Assembly: GCA_963662175.1 (NCBI GenBank)
Contig: OY759217.1
Coordinates: forward strand, 15,440,562-15,504,561
Direction: 5' to 3'
Source of the DNA: Aradus depressus
Taxonomy: Eukaryota > Arthropoda > Insecta > Hemiptera > Aradidae
DNA: 64,000 bases
Position numbers and translations under genes: made by a program. The notes under the pieces are model-generated. The model saw only the letters and a list, made by a program, of their open reading frames with translations, searched no databases and had not been told where the DNA came from. Within the stretch, counting starts at the first letter, position 1. Every line of letters starts with the position of its first letter. Positions 9,794-20,044 of the stretch are shown piece after piece.

Positions 9794-10077
9794 ATAATGA
9801 ATGTATCGACAAGAAATTTAGAATGAGGACTTAGAAGTCCTTGTGGAAGTCAAGTATTGATTTTTAGTCAAAACGGTTGATTGGTTTTGCAGGGAGAGCA
9901 CACACTTTATTGATTAATTTGTGCGGACATGTTCTTGATGATTAACGGATGACTTGTTACCTTTGTTTGTCCCATCTAAGACAAGTTGAACATTTATCGA
10001 ACCTTTTTCTCCTATTTACCCCTGGAATCCTGAAACTACCCTATTAATCCCGCCCTCCCCCCATCCCTGAAGCTTTA

Positions 10078-10390
10078 GTGTAAACAAATGGATTTCAAAA
10101 CGAAATTTCAGGACGCTTTTAAGCATATATCTCGCAAACCAGGCTATCAGCGAAAAATTGTATTTTATATACATGTGTGCATATCAGTTTTCTCTACAAG
10201 TTTTAATTAGGTCATAAATATAAGCGGTATATTGTTAAATGTACTTAAGCCCCGGAAGTAAAGTGGTCTAATATTTTTAAGTTTTCTCTAAGTTAGCACT
10301 TGACACATCTTCATTTCAAATTTCAAGTTCATAGCAACAATTCCTTTCTGAGTTAGTAGAGCGCTGAGAAAGCTCCCATACGTACACACA
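10078..10390 (-). repeat. DR2 dispersed repeat, copy 2 (inverted)
   Basis: Reverse complement of the DR2 blocks: AAGCCCCGGAAGTAAAGTGG, ATCTTCATTTCAAATTTCAA and TCTGAGTTAGTAGAGCGCT. With copy 3 at 10960-11420 it forms an inverted pair around AT-rich DNA. Confidence 0.6.
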
Positions 10391-10959
10391 GTCTTAATAA
10401 CTAAATGACCCATTATGTTAAATAGCCATACGTCTCCAATTCGATGGTTTATTCATTTTTTATAATTAATTTTTTGTCAATACTTATAATAGTCGTAACT
10501 ATAATACAATCACAATTATAAAATTCGGAATAATTTTGACAATATTAAATTATATTATGGCTCATTTATTAATTGAAAATTGTTGAAAATAATTCAGAAC
10601 TAATTTTCACAATACTTACTAGAATAGCTTATAACCTGTGGTAACAATGACGTCACATGGGAATGAAGTTTACCCCATTATTCACTTTTCTATAATATTC
10701 GTTTAGTTCAACCTAAGCCAACAGGTAAACCGTTGTGTTGAGAATTGAAGTTAAAATGAGTGAGATATAGATAAGATGTTCAAGTGAGTGTATTAGATAT
10801 GCCAGGAAGGTGTGTCAGAATGGCGCCTTGGAGTGTAATTAGCGCCAGGTCTGGATGGTTGGCATACCTTGCCAAGTCCCCTAGTTGACTTCACCCCGTC
10901 AAAAACACACTAATTGCACAGCAAAATCATATACCTTTAGTATAACGAAGTGTTGTAAT
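10391..10959. other. AT-rich spacer between inverted DR2 copies
   Basis: Short self-similar patches (AATTTTGACAATATTAAATT, AATTTTCACAATACTTACTA) near 10531 and 10612. No gene was seen. Confidence 0.45.
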
Positions 10960-11420
10960 GGTCCGAAAATCCGAAATCGAGTTTTCAATGGACATGTTTT
11001 ACCATTTTCGCGATGAAGTATGTTTCTTTATGATTTTGTGAGCTTTCTAACGCAGAAACAATTGTATCTATGAATTTGGAATTTGAAATGGAGATGTCAC
11101 ATCATGTGGTTCCTTAGATCTGCTTCGATTTTGGCTGAAATCGGACGAAAAAGACTACTTTACTTCGGGGCCTAAGTGATCTTTAATGCGATAAAATATG
11201 TTAAGAAATACATCTTTTCAAAGATCGCTATGTTTGTGAGATACATGCTGAAAATCGTCCTAAGATGTTCTTTTGAAACCCATTTTTTTAGATATTTGCT
11301 TGATTTATGCGAAAACAGTTAGTCCTTTCGAAAAATTGGTTCTTAACAAAAATATTCTTTATTAAATTTCCAACTTACAAAATGTCGTCAGTCAATTGAG
11401 ATATGACCAATACGAACAAA
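10960..11420 (+). repeat. DR2 dispersed repeat, copy 3
   Basis: Longest DR2 copy: AATCGAGTTTTCAATGGACA, GAAATGGAGATGTCACATC, TTTTGGCTGAAATCGGACGA, ACTTTACTTCGGGGCCTAAG and TTGCTTGATTTATGCGAAAA. Confidence 0.65.
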
Positions 11421-11562
11421 GTTAACATGCACGATACTATGTTCAATAAATATCCATAGTCTATATCTAAATAACGAAAACATTTTCTGTTAAGATATTG
11501 TGAAACACTTAATAAAAAATATATAAAAACGTATGTTTTTTAAAATATTCTCTATTTCACAA

Positions 11563-11600
11563 AATAAGTATAATATATGGGAGTACTTTCTACCAGAGCG
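11563..11600 (+). repeat. fragment related to the 2-kb fold-back
   Basis: TATTTCACAAAATAAGTATA then ATATATGGGAGTACTTTC matches an arm of the fold-back at 1987-2140. The rest of that element is absent here. Confidence 0.5.
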
Positions 11601-11697
11601 CAGAATTTAGAACTAAGATTTTTAACATGCTTTAATACCTGATATTGTAGAGTTTTATTTTATAGATCGTGCAAGGCGATGGCATAGTGTAAGTTAG

Positions 11698-11893
11698 TTA
11701 CTGCGACTCATGTCCGGGCTTAACTACGAGGTCATATTGCCTACTTGGACAAGAGCCCGACTCTGTGGGTGTCCTAAATGTTGCCTAGGTTTATTCACCT
11801 AGAGTAGGGGTCTTTAACGAGTACCTGACATCCCACAGGCTTAACTTCCCGTTGGAAGGACGGCATGCTTAAGGTTTTTTTACCTTTCACCAC
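11698..11893 (-). mobile_element. SINE-A, head-truncated copy
   Basis: Minus strand runs from the body (CCGTCCTTCCAACGGGAAGT) to the tail (CCCGGACATGAGTCGCAGTA). The A and B boxes are missing. Confidence 0.75.
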
Positions 11894-11919
11894 ATATATA
11901 TCATGTGGGATATCAGGTA

Positions 11920-12140
11920 TGTTTCTTAAACTTCTCTAGGATGTTACATTATTGGTTAATTCCGGCATTTCTTCCAGAGATGTCTTCTTATTCTTTTTTC
12001 CGACAATATTTCGGGACTCTTACAAGTCCCTTCTTCCGAGTTCATAGTGACCGGAAGAAGGGACTTGTAAGAGTCCCGAAATATTGTCGGAAAAAAGAAT
12101 AAGAAGACACCTGTGGAAGAAATGCCGGAATTAACCAACA
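11920..12140 (-). mobile_element. hairpin retroelement, copy 2
   Basis: Arms 11953-12038 and 12052-12138 are nearly perfect complements (about 86 nt, few mismatches) around a 13-nt loop. The one-sided tail is on the left (minus sense GTAACATCCTAGAGAAGTTT). GGATATCAGGTA (11908-11919) and GGATATCAGATA (12141-12152) form a 12-bp duplication with one mismatch. The core CGGAAGAA, GGGACT, AGTCCC, GAAA occurs on both strands (12051-12081 and 12009-12038). Opposite orientation to copy 1 at 6.3 kb. Confidence 0.8.
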
Positions 12141-12274
12141 GGATATCAGATACTCGTTAAATACCTCTACATTTTAAATCTTGTTAACGAGCAAGAAAAA
12201 TATTTTAAATATTGCATTCTACGTACTTCGTACTTTATTATAATATTAGTTTCCCAGCCATACGAAGTATAGGG

Positions 12275-12590
12275 TAAGTTATGTAATCGGTCAGAAATTC
12301 CATGCAGAGTTTTCAAACGGAATTTCATGTTTTCCGACCTTGAGATTCCATAAATGAAAAAAAAAACAATTAAGACTGTCTGTATGTATTGTCTGTGAAC
12401 ACGATAACTCCCGATGTAATGAATGTATCGATACAAAATTTAGTATGAGGATTCAGAAATCAGTATGTAAGTCAAATATTGAGTTTTAGCTCAAACGGTC
12501 CATTGGCTTTGGAGGGAGAGCGAAAACGTAATTGATTCATTCGTGGTGGGGAAGTTTATAGCTGGTGACTCACCGAGGATATTTTTGTTT
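12275..12590 (-). repeat. DR1 copy
   Basis: TTATGTAATCGGTCAGAAAT, GTAATGAATGTATCGATAC, GGGAGAGCGAAAACGTAATT and the left-end mark TGGGGAAGTTTATAGCTGGT, in minus order. Confidence 0.75.
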
Positions 12591-13164
12591 TTAATTTTAT
12601 CTGTATAAAGATTTGTACATCATTACAGACTGAACGAAATCCAGTGACACCGTGGATCTTATGCTGACTAAGTTGGAATGCTGCTATGATGTTGAGTCAC
12701 CTCTGGATGATCACCAGCTAGAGACCTACTGGCATAGACCTGTGTGTGTGCAAAGTTGTGATAGATGGTCTGTGTTTGTGCTATTCATTCATGAGTTGTT
12801 GATTCAGTTGCGTGTCTAAATGCGGGTCGAGCCACTCAGCATAGACGTTGTAAATCATATCTACTGCATTGTGCAACATATCGACCATTGCATTTTAAAA
12901 AAAAATGATATCAATGTACAAGGACCAGTATTGACGGGTGAGTTCATCTCGGGTTGAACCTAGGAGAGAGAAACATTCAGTAGGCTCCATAGTATTGTTA
13001 CTTTCAGGGAGGTTACAAATATGTTCTCAGAATTTCAAGTTACTGCGATTTTTGGGGAAAAAAATATAGGCTGCCCAAGACAGGGAGGCAGACCGAAATG
13101 GGGGGTTGAATTTCGTTAATTTTTCACGTGATAGGTTTAGTCAATATTTCGAATTCGAATTTTT
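12591..13164. other. no gene recognised
   Basis: Mixed composition without repeat termini or a convincing ORF. Confidence 0.45.
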
Positions 13165-13520
13165 ACTTCTCCATATAATTGGTCAGAAATTCGATATTGA
13201 GTTTTCACCGGAATTTAATGTTTTCCGACACCCTGATACCAAAAATGAAAAAAAAAAAAATTGCCTATATGTCTTTGAACATAACTTCCAATAGAAATAA
13301 TATATCAAGACGGGATTTTATATGTGTATCCAGAAGCCCCCAAAACAAATAATTTTCAGCCGAAGCAGCCAAAAGGAAGGGGAGATTAGGACGGGGCTTA
13401 ACACGAAAACCCCTATAACTTCAATTTTCAGAGGAAGAGTGAAAACTTACTTGCTTCATTTGCCACTTCATTCACCGACGTCTTTTGTTTTCATGTCCGA
13501 ATACATTTCTGCGACTTATG
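13165..13520 (-). repeat. DR1 copy, diverged
   Basis: TTGGTCAGAAATTCGATATT and TTTTCACCGGAATTTAATG at the left end. The right end has GGAAGAGTGAAAACTTACTT in place of the usual GGGAGAGCGAAAACG. Confidence 0.6.
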
Positions 13521-13539
13521 TCGATATAGAAAACTAATA

Positions 13540-13955
13540 AAATGAATAAAAACAAAGATCTTGTTTAACTTTTATATTGTCTAATTCTACAAAACAGGTA
13601 TACGAGGTCATATCGCCTACTACCAGAGCGCTCTTTCACATCACTCTGGTGGACAATAGCCCAACTCTACTGTGGGAGTCCTAAATTTTGCCTACCCTAA
13701 ATTTTTATTCCACCTAGGGTAGGAGTCTTTAATGAGTACCTGACATCGTACAGGCTCGGGATCATCGCTTAACGTCCCATCCGAAGGACGGCGTGCTTAA
13801 GTTTATTTTACCTCCCAAATAAAATAAACTAAGGGCCTCGGTCGGGTTTCGAACCCACGATCTTGAGCTCAGAAGACAAGCGCGCATACCACTGAGCTAC
13901 CAGCGCCCTCACTTTATGTATATATTTTTGTAGAATTAGACAATATGTATGATTT
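13540..13955. mobile_element. small fold-back with a SINE in its loop
   Basis: AACTTTTATATTGTCTAATT (13568-13587) is mirrored by AATTAGACAATATGTATG (about 13935-13952) and by TTTTTGTAG/CTACAAAA next to it. SINE-A (13601-13910, minus) occupies the space between the arms. The same arm sequence occurs at 5407-5435 and, reversed, at 55632-55666 next to a hammerhead-like core. Confidence 0.5.
13601..13910 (-). mobile_element. SINE-A, tail-truncated copy
   Basis: Head with intact A box (GAGCTACCAGCGCCCTC on the plus strand) and B box. The 3' end stops at TACGAGGTCATATCGCC without the CCTAA tail. Confidence 0.88.
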
Positions 13956-14820
13956 CCATATTTATCTACAATAAAAAGAAAAGGAGATTTAAGGGAATAT
14001 TATTCCCTAAATTGTGAGCTAAGCGTGGATAAATACAAATTCATACAGAAATTTGTGGGGGCCTTTGGTTGGAAAATTGATAATAACACTGCTTCACTGC
14101 ACTCACATAATTGACTAATATAATATTTATTTTTGTTATAATATAACATGATTGGATACGTCGTACACTTTTGCACGTCAAAATAGCTTTTATATTGTAT
14201 ACAGATAGTAAGCCTTAGAGTACAAATAGATATCAGATGAATAATAATATTGATGAAAATAAAATAAATTAGTATAAAATACAATATATATATAGTAATA
14301 GTAATTTTATTAAAATGTTATAAGACGTTATCCCATAAATGATATACCTATCAAACAATCAGTTGATATTATTTTCCAAAAAAAACATTTATTTATTATT
14401 TTAGTAAAATATAAAATAGAAAAATACCAAATAGGTTCTTAATTAGACAATTTTTTTTTCTTTCTTGGATTCACTTACACGGGTTGCTCTTCTCGTGTCA
14501 AATTTCTTTCTTGTTGGTTTAACTAGCAAAGTCACATATATGTAGATAGAAACTTTCCCATAGGGAAGGAAGTATTGGGAGTTGTCAATGAGTTGTGTTG
14601 TCCTACTGGAAATGTCCGAACCCTAGCAGATCACGGCTGAAGGTTGGCTGGGCTAGATTTGTGTCAAGGTAGCCCCTTGACCATTGGCCCATCTGTATCA
14701 ATGTCAGCCCCGTGAGGGCTCAAGGCACATATCTCTAGTTAGCAACTAAGTGGCCAACTTGCAAACAAAATTGTCAGAGCTCATTGACGATCAATATTGT
14801 TCGTCCATGGCTGTTTAGAA
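13956..14820. other. AT-rich, no gene recognised
   Basis: A 94-codon minus-strand frame (14000-14284) is composed of AT-rich codons and shows no family. GC content rises at 14630-14770 without a clear feature. Confidence 0.45.
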
Positions 14821-15043
14821 CAATGAAATAATAATAATAATCAAATAATAATTTTTATTGTTTAAAGGGATGACCCCTATACAATGGAGTCAGTGACCAT
14901 TACTTTTACAATATTAACATAATAATGACACATATAAAACAATAATGACACATATAAAACAATAATGACACATATAAAGAAACCTTTAACAAACTAAATA
15001 AATAACATAAATAAATAAAAAAAAGTATAAATAAAATAAGTAA
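14821..15043 (-). mobile_element. LINE 3' UTR downstream of the 15-kb ORF
   Basis: Minus-strand continuation of the LINE ORF that ends at 15044. It contains a 20-bp repeat (AATAATGACACATATAAAAC, three copies at 14931-14990) and ends in GTCACTGACTCCATTGTATA, GGGGTCATCCCTTTAAACAA and an ATT-rich tail. The same end is found on the plus strand at about 43560-43610. Confidence 0.65.
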
Positions 15044-15544
15044 TTAAAAATTAATAATAATAATGTAACAAAGAGCGCTGATCAAATAATAGAAAATGTT
15101 TGAGATCTCATTCTTATTATGGGCCAGGAGTAATGTATGAAAGTTGGATCGGTCTATACTGACACTCTGAGGCAGGAAGTGGCTTCTAATGGGGGAGTAT
15201 ATCGGACCGGATATTAACAGGTGGTATACGTCTTCCAATTCGTTTTTATTGCAGATTGTACAAAGTTCCCGGGGATTAAGGGTGTATACATTATTTTTGT
15301 AACTGATTTTAAGATAGTACTCGCTAGATAAACGGTGTTGAGCCAGTGTTTTGATGTTTGAGAAAGGAGCATTCAGGTTTAGGTATGGTTGGAGTTGATG
15401 TGGGTTGTAAATATTGGGATAAAAGATGTTGTATCGGTATTCTAAAAGGTAAAATTTATCTTTATTCGGCAGAGAGTTTTTTAACATTACCGGATCCAAT
15501 ATATTTAATAATTGTCTACAACAATGAAATCCACTTTTATTCAA
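15044..15544 (-). pseudogene. LINE ORF2 C-terminus with zinc-finger-like motif
   Basis: A 166-codon frame with RLSSEYYLKISYKNNVYTLN, then PRELCTICNKNELEDVYHLL and a final ISGPIYSPIRSHFL. Many insect non-LTR ORF2 proteins end in CxxC...HxxxxC followed by P-x-Y-x-x-x-R; here the last Cys position reads Gly (ISGP where CP is usual). The frame is open, but the reverse transcriptase domain is absent, so it is a 5'-truncated copy. The 3' UTR lies immediately downstream on the same strand. Likely non-functional, although the lack of stops suggests a fairly young insertion. Confidence 0.75.
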
Positions 15545-16599
15545 ACTTCTGCGTCTACTCGAAACATAATAAATAATCCACTACAGTGAGTAAACTCGTT
15601 GTTTTTAAATTGTACACGCTTAATGAGAGTGGCCAATCAACAGAAACTTGACAAACACAAGTGTGAGGACTGTGAGCACTTCAACAGTCCCGGTCGGCAT
15701 GTCCCTTGGGTCGTGGGCTCGGTTCCTCTCGGAACCCGTTGTTGGATCCTGCAGGAATATTTTATTAGTTCCGACGACTAAATAAATTAAAATCGCAGTA
15801 GACTAAAAGAAATATTTCTTTTAATATGTCAGTTAACAACCAAATACCCCCGAAGTCTGAAAACCGGCCGGTGGAAATCTGGGAGGTGGAAAAATCTTGA
15901 GCACGTCGTCCTTCGGATGGGACCAAATACTATCAAACAACTAAAAACTGAGACAAACAATAAAAACAACGATTTACAAATATTTACAATTTAAATGTAA
16001 TGAGGTCACAAAATACAAATGTGCTAAGAACAGACAAAAGAAAAAAATTCCGTAAGGTACATCGTAACTGAAAAAAATAAAATTGACTAAATGGTCACTG
16101 TACACTAATGCAGTGGAGGTTAATCCACAAAATACTCAGGTTAATCCACAACACGGTTGATCCGCCTCCGGAAAATCGGAGGCAGAATGTAACTTCAGTT
16201 GAGTATTTTTGTAAATAAAAGTCGTTAGGAACGTTAAAGTACGTTAGACTGTGTTGGAAGATGGATTTAAATCAGAAACCGGCTTAACTTGTATCAATGT
16301 AGTCACTTGATGAGACAGGGCAGCCACTGGCAGGACAGGTCTTCCAACATCTTCTCAGGGTTATACCGTCCATCCCGTCCAACAAGGGTTGTGTAGTCAT
16401 ATTTGCCAGCATTTCTAAGGGAGTATTTTTAAAATGAATTTCATAAAATTAACTCTCGCTATTGCGGTTGATGACTTAGCTCTCCTGAAAATTGTGTGTA
16501 TGATTTTTCAAAAAATAAATTATTTGAAAATAAACAAAAAACCGACTGTGAAAAAAATTCAGATATAACCCAAAATAGTAGTAAAAAATCGTCGGTGAA
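15545..16599. other. no gene recognised apart from a SINE scrap
   Basis: A GC-richer patch at 15655-15755, then AT-rich DNA. A 56-bp piece of the SINE-A body lies at 15870-15925. TTAATCCACAA is repeated near 16121 and 16141. Confidence 0.4.
15870..15925 (+). mobile_element. SINE-A body fragment
   Basis: CTGGGAGGTGGAAAAATCTT then GAGCACGTCGTCCTTCGGAT. Only the middle of the SINE is present. Confidence 0.7.
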
Positions 16600-16980
16600 T
16601 CACTGGCTAGATACTTTCCCTACACGAATTAATCAGTTACGTTTTCGCTCTCCCTCCAAAGCCAATCGACCGTTTAGGCTAAAACTCAATATTTGACTTA
16701 CATCATGGCTTCTGAATCCTAAGGACAACACCTATGGATTTTCAGCAGAATTAGCCCAAAGGGAGGGGGGGAGGGGGTCAGAGAATGGCCTGTTCGAAAA
16801 CCCTATAACTGCTTATGTAATGAATGTATCGATACAAAATTTAGTATAAGGATTCAGAAGTCACTTGGTTAGTCAAATGTTGAATTTTAGTTCAAACGAT
16901 CGATTGGATTTGGACGGAGAACGAAAACGTTATGCTCGGGAAGTATACAGACTGTGATTCACTGACGTCATTTTTCTCTC
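16600..16980. repeat. DR1 fold-back pair
   Basis: Plus half (ACGAATTAATCAGTTACGTT, TTGACTTACATCATGGCTTC) meets a minus half (GTAATGAATGTATCGATAC, GGACGGAGAACGAAAACGTT) around 16730. Confidence 0.7.
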
Positions 16981-17424
16981 TGAATCCCCTCCGTCAGAAA
17001 ATTTATATTTGTCCTATCAGTTGAAAGGAGAGCAAATGTGGATAGTGAAGAAGAGTTTTAGTGTGTAGTAGGAGATAGAGCGAGATCCAAGAAGAAGGAG
17101 GAAGTGAGATGTAGTTGCGACAGGGGGGGGGGCATCAGTTGGGAAACATCCGGCGGCCAAACAGGCCACTGTACATCAGTCGCATCCTCACCAAGTCGGC
17201 CATCCACCATCCCAAACAATTAGTAACAAAAAAATTAGTAAGACTGTGTATGTTAACTCTTTATTAATTCAGGTTGGGGAAGTACATTGTCAGTGATTCG
17301 CCGAGGTCTTTTCATGAAACACGATTTTTATAATATTGTTATTTTATGCTTTTTGAATAATAGAATTTTGTATATTGTCTTTGAACAATTTGGAAACCTA
17401 AACACGTAAAAGAACACTACATAC
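16981..17424. other. no gene recognised
   Basis: Purine-rich patch at 17070-17130 ending in G10, then a short GC-rich segment to 17215. A DR1 left-end scrap is near 17270 (GGTTGGGGAAGTACATTG). Confidence 0.4.
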
Positions 17425-17590
17425 ATTCATTTAAGGTTTTGGGGTCGAGCTCCGCTACTCTGATCCCTTCTTCCCTTCAGCTGATTCTCCTGAAAATCGA
17501 TAAGTGCCGTCCTTATGGGGTTTTGAATTTAAACATAAAATTTCATATCGATACATTCATCACATCGTCAGTTATTGGGGTTTTTGTGTT
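17425..17590 (+). repeat. DR1 copy
   Basis: CCCTTCTTCCCTTCAGCTGA, CCTGAAAATCGATAAGTG and ATATCGATACATTCATCACA in plus order. Confidence 0.7.
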
Positions 17591-17596
17591 AACTCC

Positions 17597-17703
17597 CCGA
17601 GCCTGTGCGATATCAGGAACTCGTTATCCTAGGTGAATAAAAATTTAGGATAAGTAAAATTTAGGACTCTCACGGTAGTCGCTCAGGTCCACAAAAGCTC
17701 TTA
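17597..17703 (+). mobile_element. SINE-A, left piece split by Harbinger
   Basis: Runs from CCGAGCCTGTGCGATATCAG to CACAAAAGCTCTTA. The SINE resumes at 18244 with TTAGTAGGCGATATGACCTC. Joining the two gives the usual order of SINE-A blocks with the Harbinger element in between. Confidence 0.8.
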
Positions 17704-18243
17704 ATAAAGGCCCGGCCACACAGAAAGCGGTCTGTCGCGGCGGGAAGCGATATCTGACCGATCAGGCGGTCTAGTTGTACTTCGCAATCTGTCAGACAGA
17801 ACACGGTCTCCCACTGACGGTCAGTGTTTGTCGCGACGACGAGCGATCCGCTTGCACAAAATCACAGATTTCCCGCGTGACCGCCCTCGCTGTTTACACG
17901 TATGCTACTGAAATGACTGACCAAACGGAAATATTCATTGAAACTGTGCGTAAATACACGTATCTGTATAATAGTTCACACGAACATTATAAAAATTAGA
18001 AAGAAGAAGAAAAGAAGGCTGAAGCGTGGAATGAGATAGCTGAAGAATTGAAGATGACAAGTAAGTAATACAATAGTATATTGATTATATAAACTGAAAT
18101 AAAATGAAGATAAATTATTAAAATAAACTAAAAAAATAAAAAAAGATATCGCGTTCTGTGTGGCGTCACTGTATCGCAGAACGCCGCGACGACCGCTGGA
18201 TCGCTTCCCGCCCCGACACACAGCCTTCTGTGTGGCCGGGCCT
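17704..18243 (+). mobile_element. PIF/Harbinger-like element inside a SINE
   Basis: Terminal inverted repeats of about 45 bp begin AGGCCCGGCCACACAGAA and continue to GGCGGGAAGCGAT; the copy on the right is slightly diverged. TTA stands outside both ends (17701-17703 and 18244-18246), as expected for the 3-bp TWA duplication of PIF/Harbinger, although the left edge has four extra bases and is ambiguous. The internal ORF resembles the MADF/Myb-like accessory protein rather than the transposase, so the element is non-autonomous. Confidence 0.8.
17913..18060 (+). pseudogene. MADF/Myb-like accessory protein, N-terminal part
   Basis: The frame MTDQTEIFIETVRKYTYLYN, an in-frame stop at 17997-17999, then KEEEKKAEAWNEIAEELKM matches a MADF domain: a first helix with FIETVRKYTYLYN, then WNEIAEEL. 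PIF/Harbinger elements carry such a DNA-binding partner next to the transposase gene. The segment ends at ACAA|GTAAGT, a good splice donor at 18061, so the original gene was probably spliced here, but everything downstream is AT-rich filler. The stop and missing 3' exons make it non-functional. Confidence 0.7.
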
Positions 18244-18297
18244 TTAGTAGGCGATATGACCTCGAAGTTAAAGCCTGGGCATTAGTCACAATAACTC
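18244..18297 (+). mobile_element. SINE-A, right piece
   Basis: TTAGTAGGCGATATGACCTC, AAAGCCTGGGCATTAGTCA. Continuation of the SINE left of the Harbinger insertion. Confidence 0.8.
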
Positions 18298-18298
18298 A

Positions 18299-18462
18299 CT
18301 ATAAAATTTCATGTCGATACATCCATTCTATAGGGAGTTATCGTGTTTAGAGACATACAGAATTTTTTTTCAAATTCTTCAAATGAGGGGGTTGGAAAAC
18401 CTGAAATTCCGGTGAAAACTTGAATATCTGACCAATTATATAACTTCCCCTATACAGCTGAG
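18299..18462 (+). repeat. DR1 right-end copy
   Basis: AAATTTCATGTCGATACATC, GGGAGTTATCGTGTTTAGAG, GAAATTCCGGTGAAAACTTG and TATATAACTTCCCCTATAC, the complete DR1 right-end order. Confidence 0.75.
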
Positions 18463-18979
18463 TAAGTAAAATCGTAAGTTTAAGAGATGAAGTATTTTTA
18501 TTACGATTGTCTGTAATCGCTGACTCTAACATTTGTTGAAAGGTAGTGACGTAAGCGGCGCAAAAGAAATGTAACCGGAGACAGGAAGTTGCCAACAGAG
18601 GCAAGGAAGGTGTTACAGAAAGGAACGTGTAGGATGTCAGCCTTCTTGGGAGGCCGTCTGTCTTAGCAAATAGAACAATGGAGCCAACACCCTCCTTCGC
18701 TCCATCAATCAAATATTGGCAAATATCCAATGGTATTACAGCTGTTAAACATGTTTAGGGGCCTTACTGAAAATTTGCGCCATGAAAATGCGTTACGTTA
18801 CTTTATAATACCAAAAACAGCGTTTCGTTATACAATGGCATACCTAGTATAAATAAATAAATATTAAAAAAATAAAATTAAAATTTTTAAAACCCCCCGA
18901 TACAATAGACAATTTTTTTTTCATTTTTCTTTTTTTACTAAAACCTACTTTAGAACGTATTCAAAAATTACTATATTTC
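18463..18979. other. no gene recognised
   Basis: A 127-codon minus frame (18347-18730) overlaps the DR1 end and carries no domain I know. The rest is AT-rich. Confidence 0.4.
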
Positions 18980-19648
18980 GTGTAGAAATTTTATAATTAG
19001 TCTTTTACTAAATTTTGATTTCTACAGTAATTTCCGAAAAGGGCCCTAAAAAAATATCAAAAGTTTAAGACATGCAATTTTTTAAGAAAGTGCACGTATT
19101 AAAAAAAAGATCAATTAACCAACTTTTCAATTGGATTTCTAAAGAGGAGCCATATTGTTTTTCTAAATTTTGTAAAAATATTAAATCTAATCCAAAGGTT
19201 TTTAAATTATTTTACTGGGTTAACAGGGAAAATGAATAGCATAGAATTTACGAGAACAAATAGTTGGATTTACTTTCTTACATCTATACTATAAAATTCA
19301 AAACTAAGTTCTTAAAACTATTTCAATTTTTTTTTTTTTTTAAATATTTTGGCCATTCTTCAAATCAAAGATATATATTTTTGGGCATATATATTTTGTA
19401 ATTATAAATAAATAACAGTACCTTCTTTGCGCATCAATTTTACTGTTAATTCTACTTAGTTAATCACATCTTAAGCCTAAACACAAGACTCTGCCAACCT
19501 TCACATCTCAACCCAGACCACACACCATTGACTCTACACTAATTCAACAACAGCTGATGGCCATGTTTTGTTTTCTACTCATTTGTTTTAAAAGAAAATG
19601 CATTCATATTATTTATTTACCTACTAATTCAGTTGCTTTTTTTTTATA
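18980..19648 (+). repeat. long dispersed repeat P1, copy A
   Basis: About 670 bp shared with 23500-24176, for example TTTCCGAAAAGGGCCCTAAA, ACAGGGAAAATGAATAG, CAGTACCTTCTTTGCG, CATCTTAAGCCTAAACAC and CAGCTGATGGCC. Divergence is visible throughout, so the copies are old. I see no ORF or terminal repeats and cannot name the family. Confidence 0.75.
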
Positions 19649-19659
19649 CTTTAAACTAC

Positions 19660-20044
19660 ATATGAGGAGTTTGGAGCCAGAGCGGACCAACCCACAATTT
19701 TTCGGAAAATGATTACCATCCTGATGTTGGCATAGGTTCCCTTTTTCAAAACCAGTGTGGATCACTTAGTTTCTTCACTTCAGTGATAGATAGCAGCACT
19801 TTAAGTTTAGTCCACAAATATTTTGTGCATATATTTTCAAAGTCACAATGGATCATACGGCCTTCAAAAACTTTATAGAACACAAAAAGGGATCACTCAT
19901 CCAATACTATTCTAAAATTTCAAATATAAATAAATATTTGGGGCCCATTTATGGAGATGACAAAATGTACTCAATTTTCAATTGCCATTTTCTTCCTGTT
20001 CAGTTTCAACCAGTTGGTCCGCTCTGGCTCCAAACTCCTCATAT
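19660..20044. mobile_element. 385-bp element with perfect 32-bp TIRs
   Basis: ATATGAGGAGTTTGGAGCCA then GAGCGGACCAAC on the left is exactly complementary to the right end at 20013-20044. Between them, a frame starting at 19848 reads MDHTAFKNFIEHKKGSLIQ and runs out through the right TIR. It could be the start of a transposase gene retained in an internally deleted element. Family unassigned; a target duplication is not obvious. Confidence 0.7.

Larger units (their letters stand above)
9045..9945 (-). repeat. DR1 copy split by two insertions
   Basis: A long minus-sense DR1: AATCGGTCAGAAATTC at the left, GTATCGACATGGA near 9184, GATGTAATGAATGTATCG-like boxes, and GGGAGAGCACACACTTTATT at the right. 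Two younger elements interrupt it, a hairpin element at 9196-9348 and a LINE 3' end at 9488-9793. Each duplicated a short DR1 segment on insertion. Confidence 0.75.

Noticed and set aside
17704..18243. Exact Harbinger target duplication
   Set aside because: TTA stands on both sides, but four extra bases at the left end make the border uncertain, so it is reported only as consistent.
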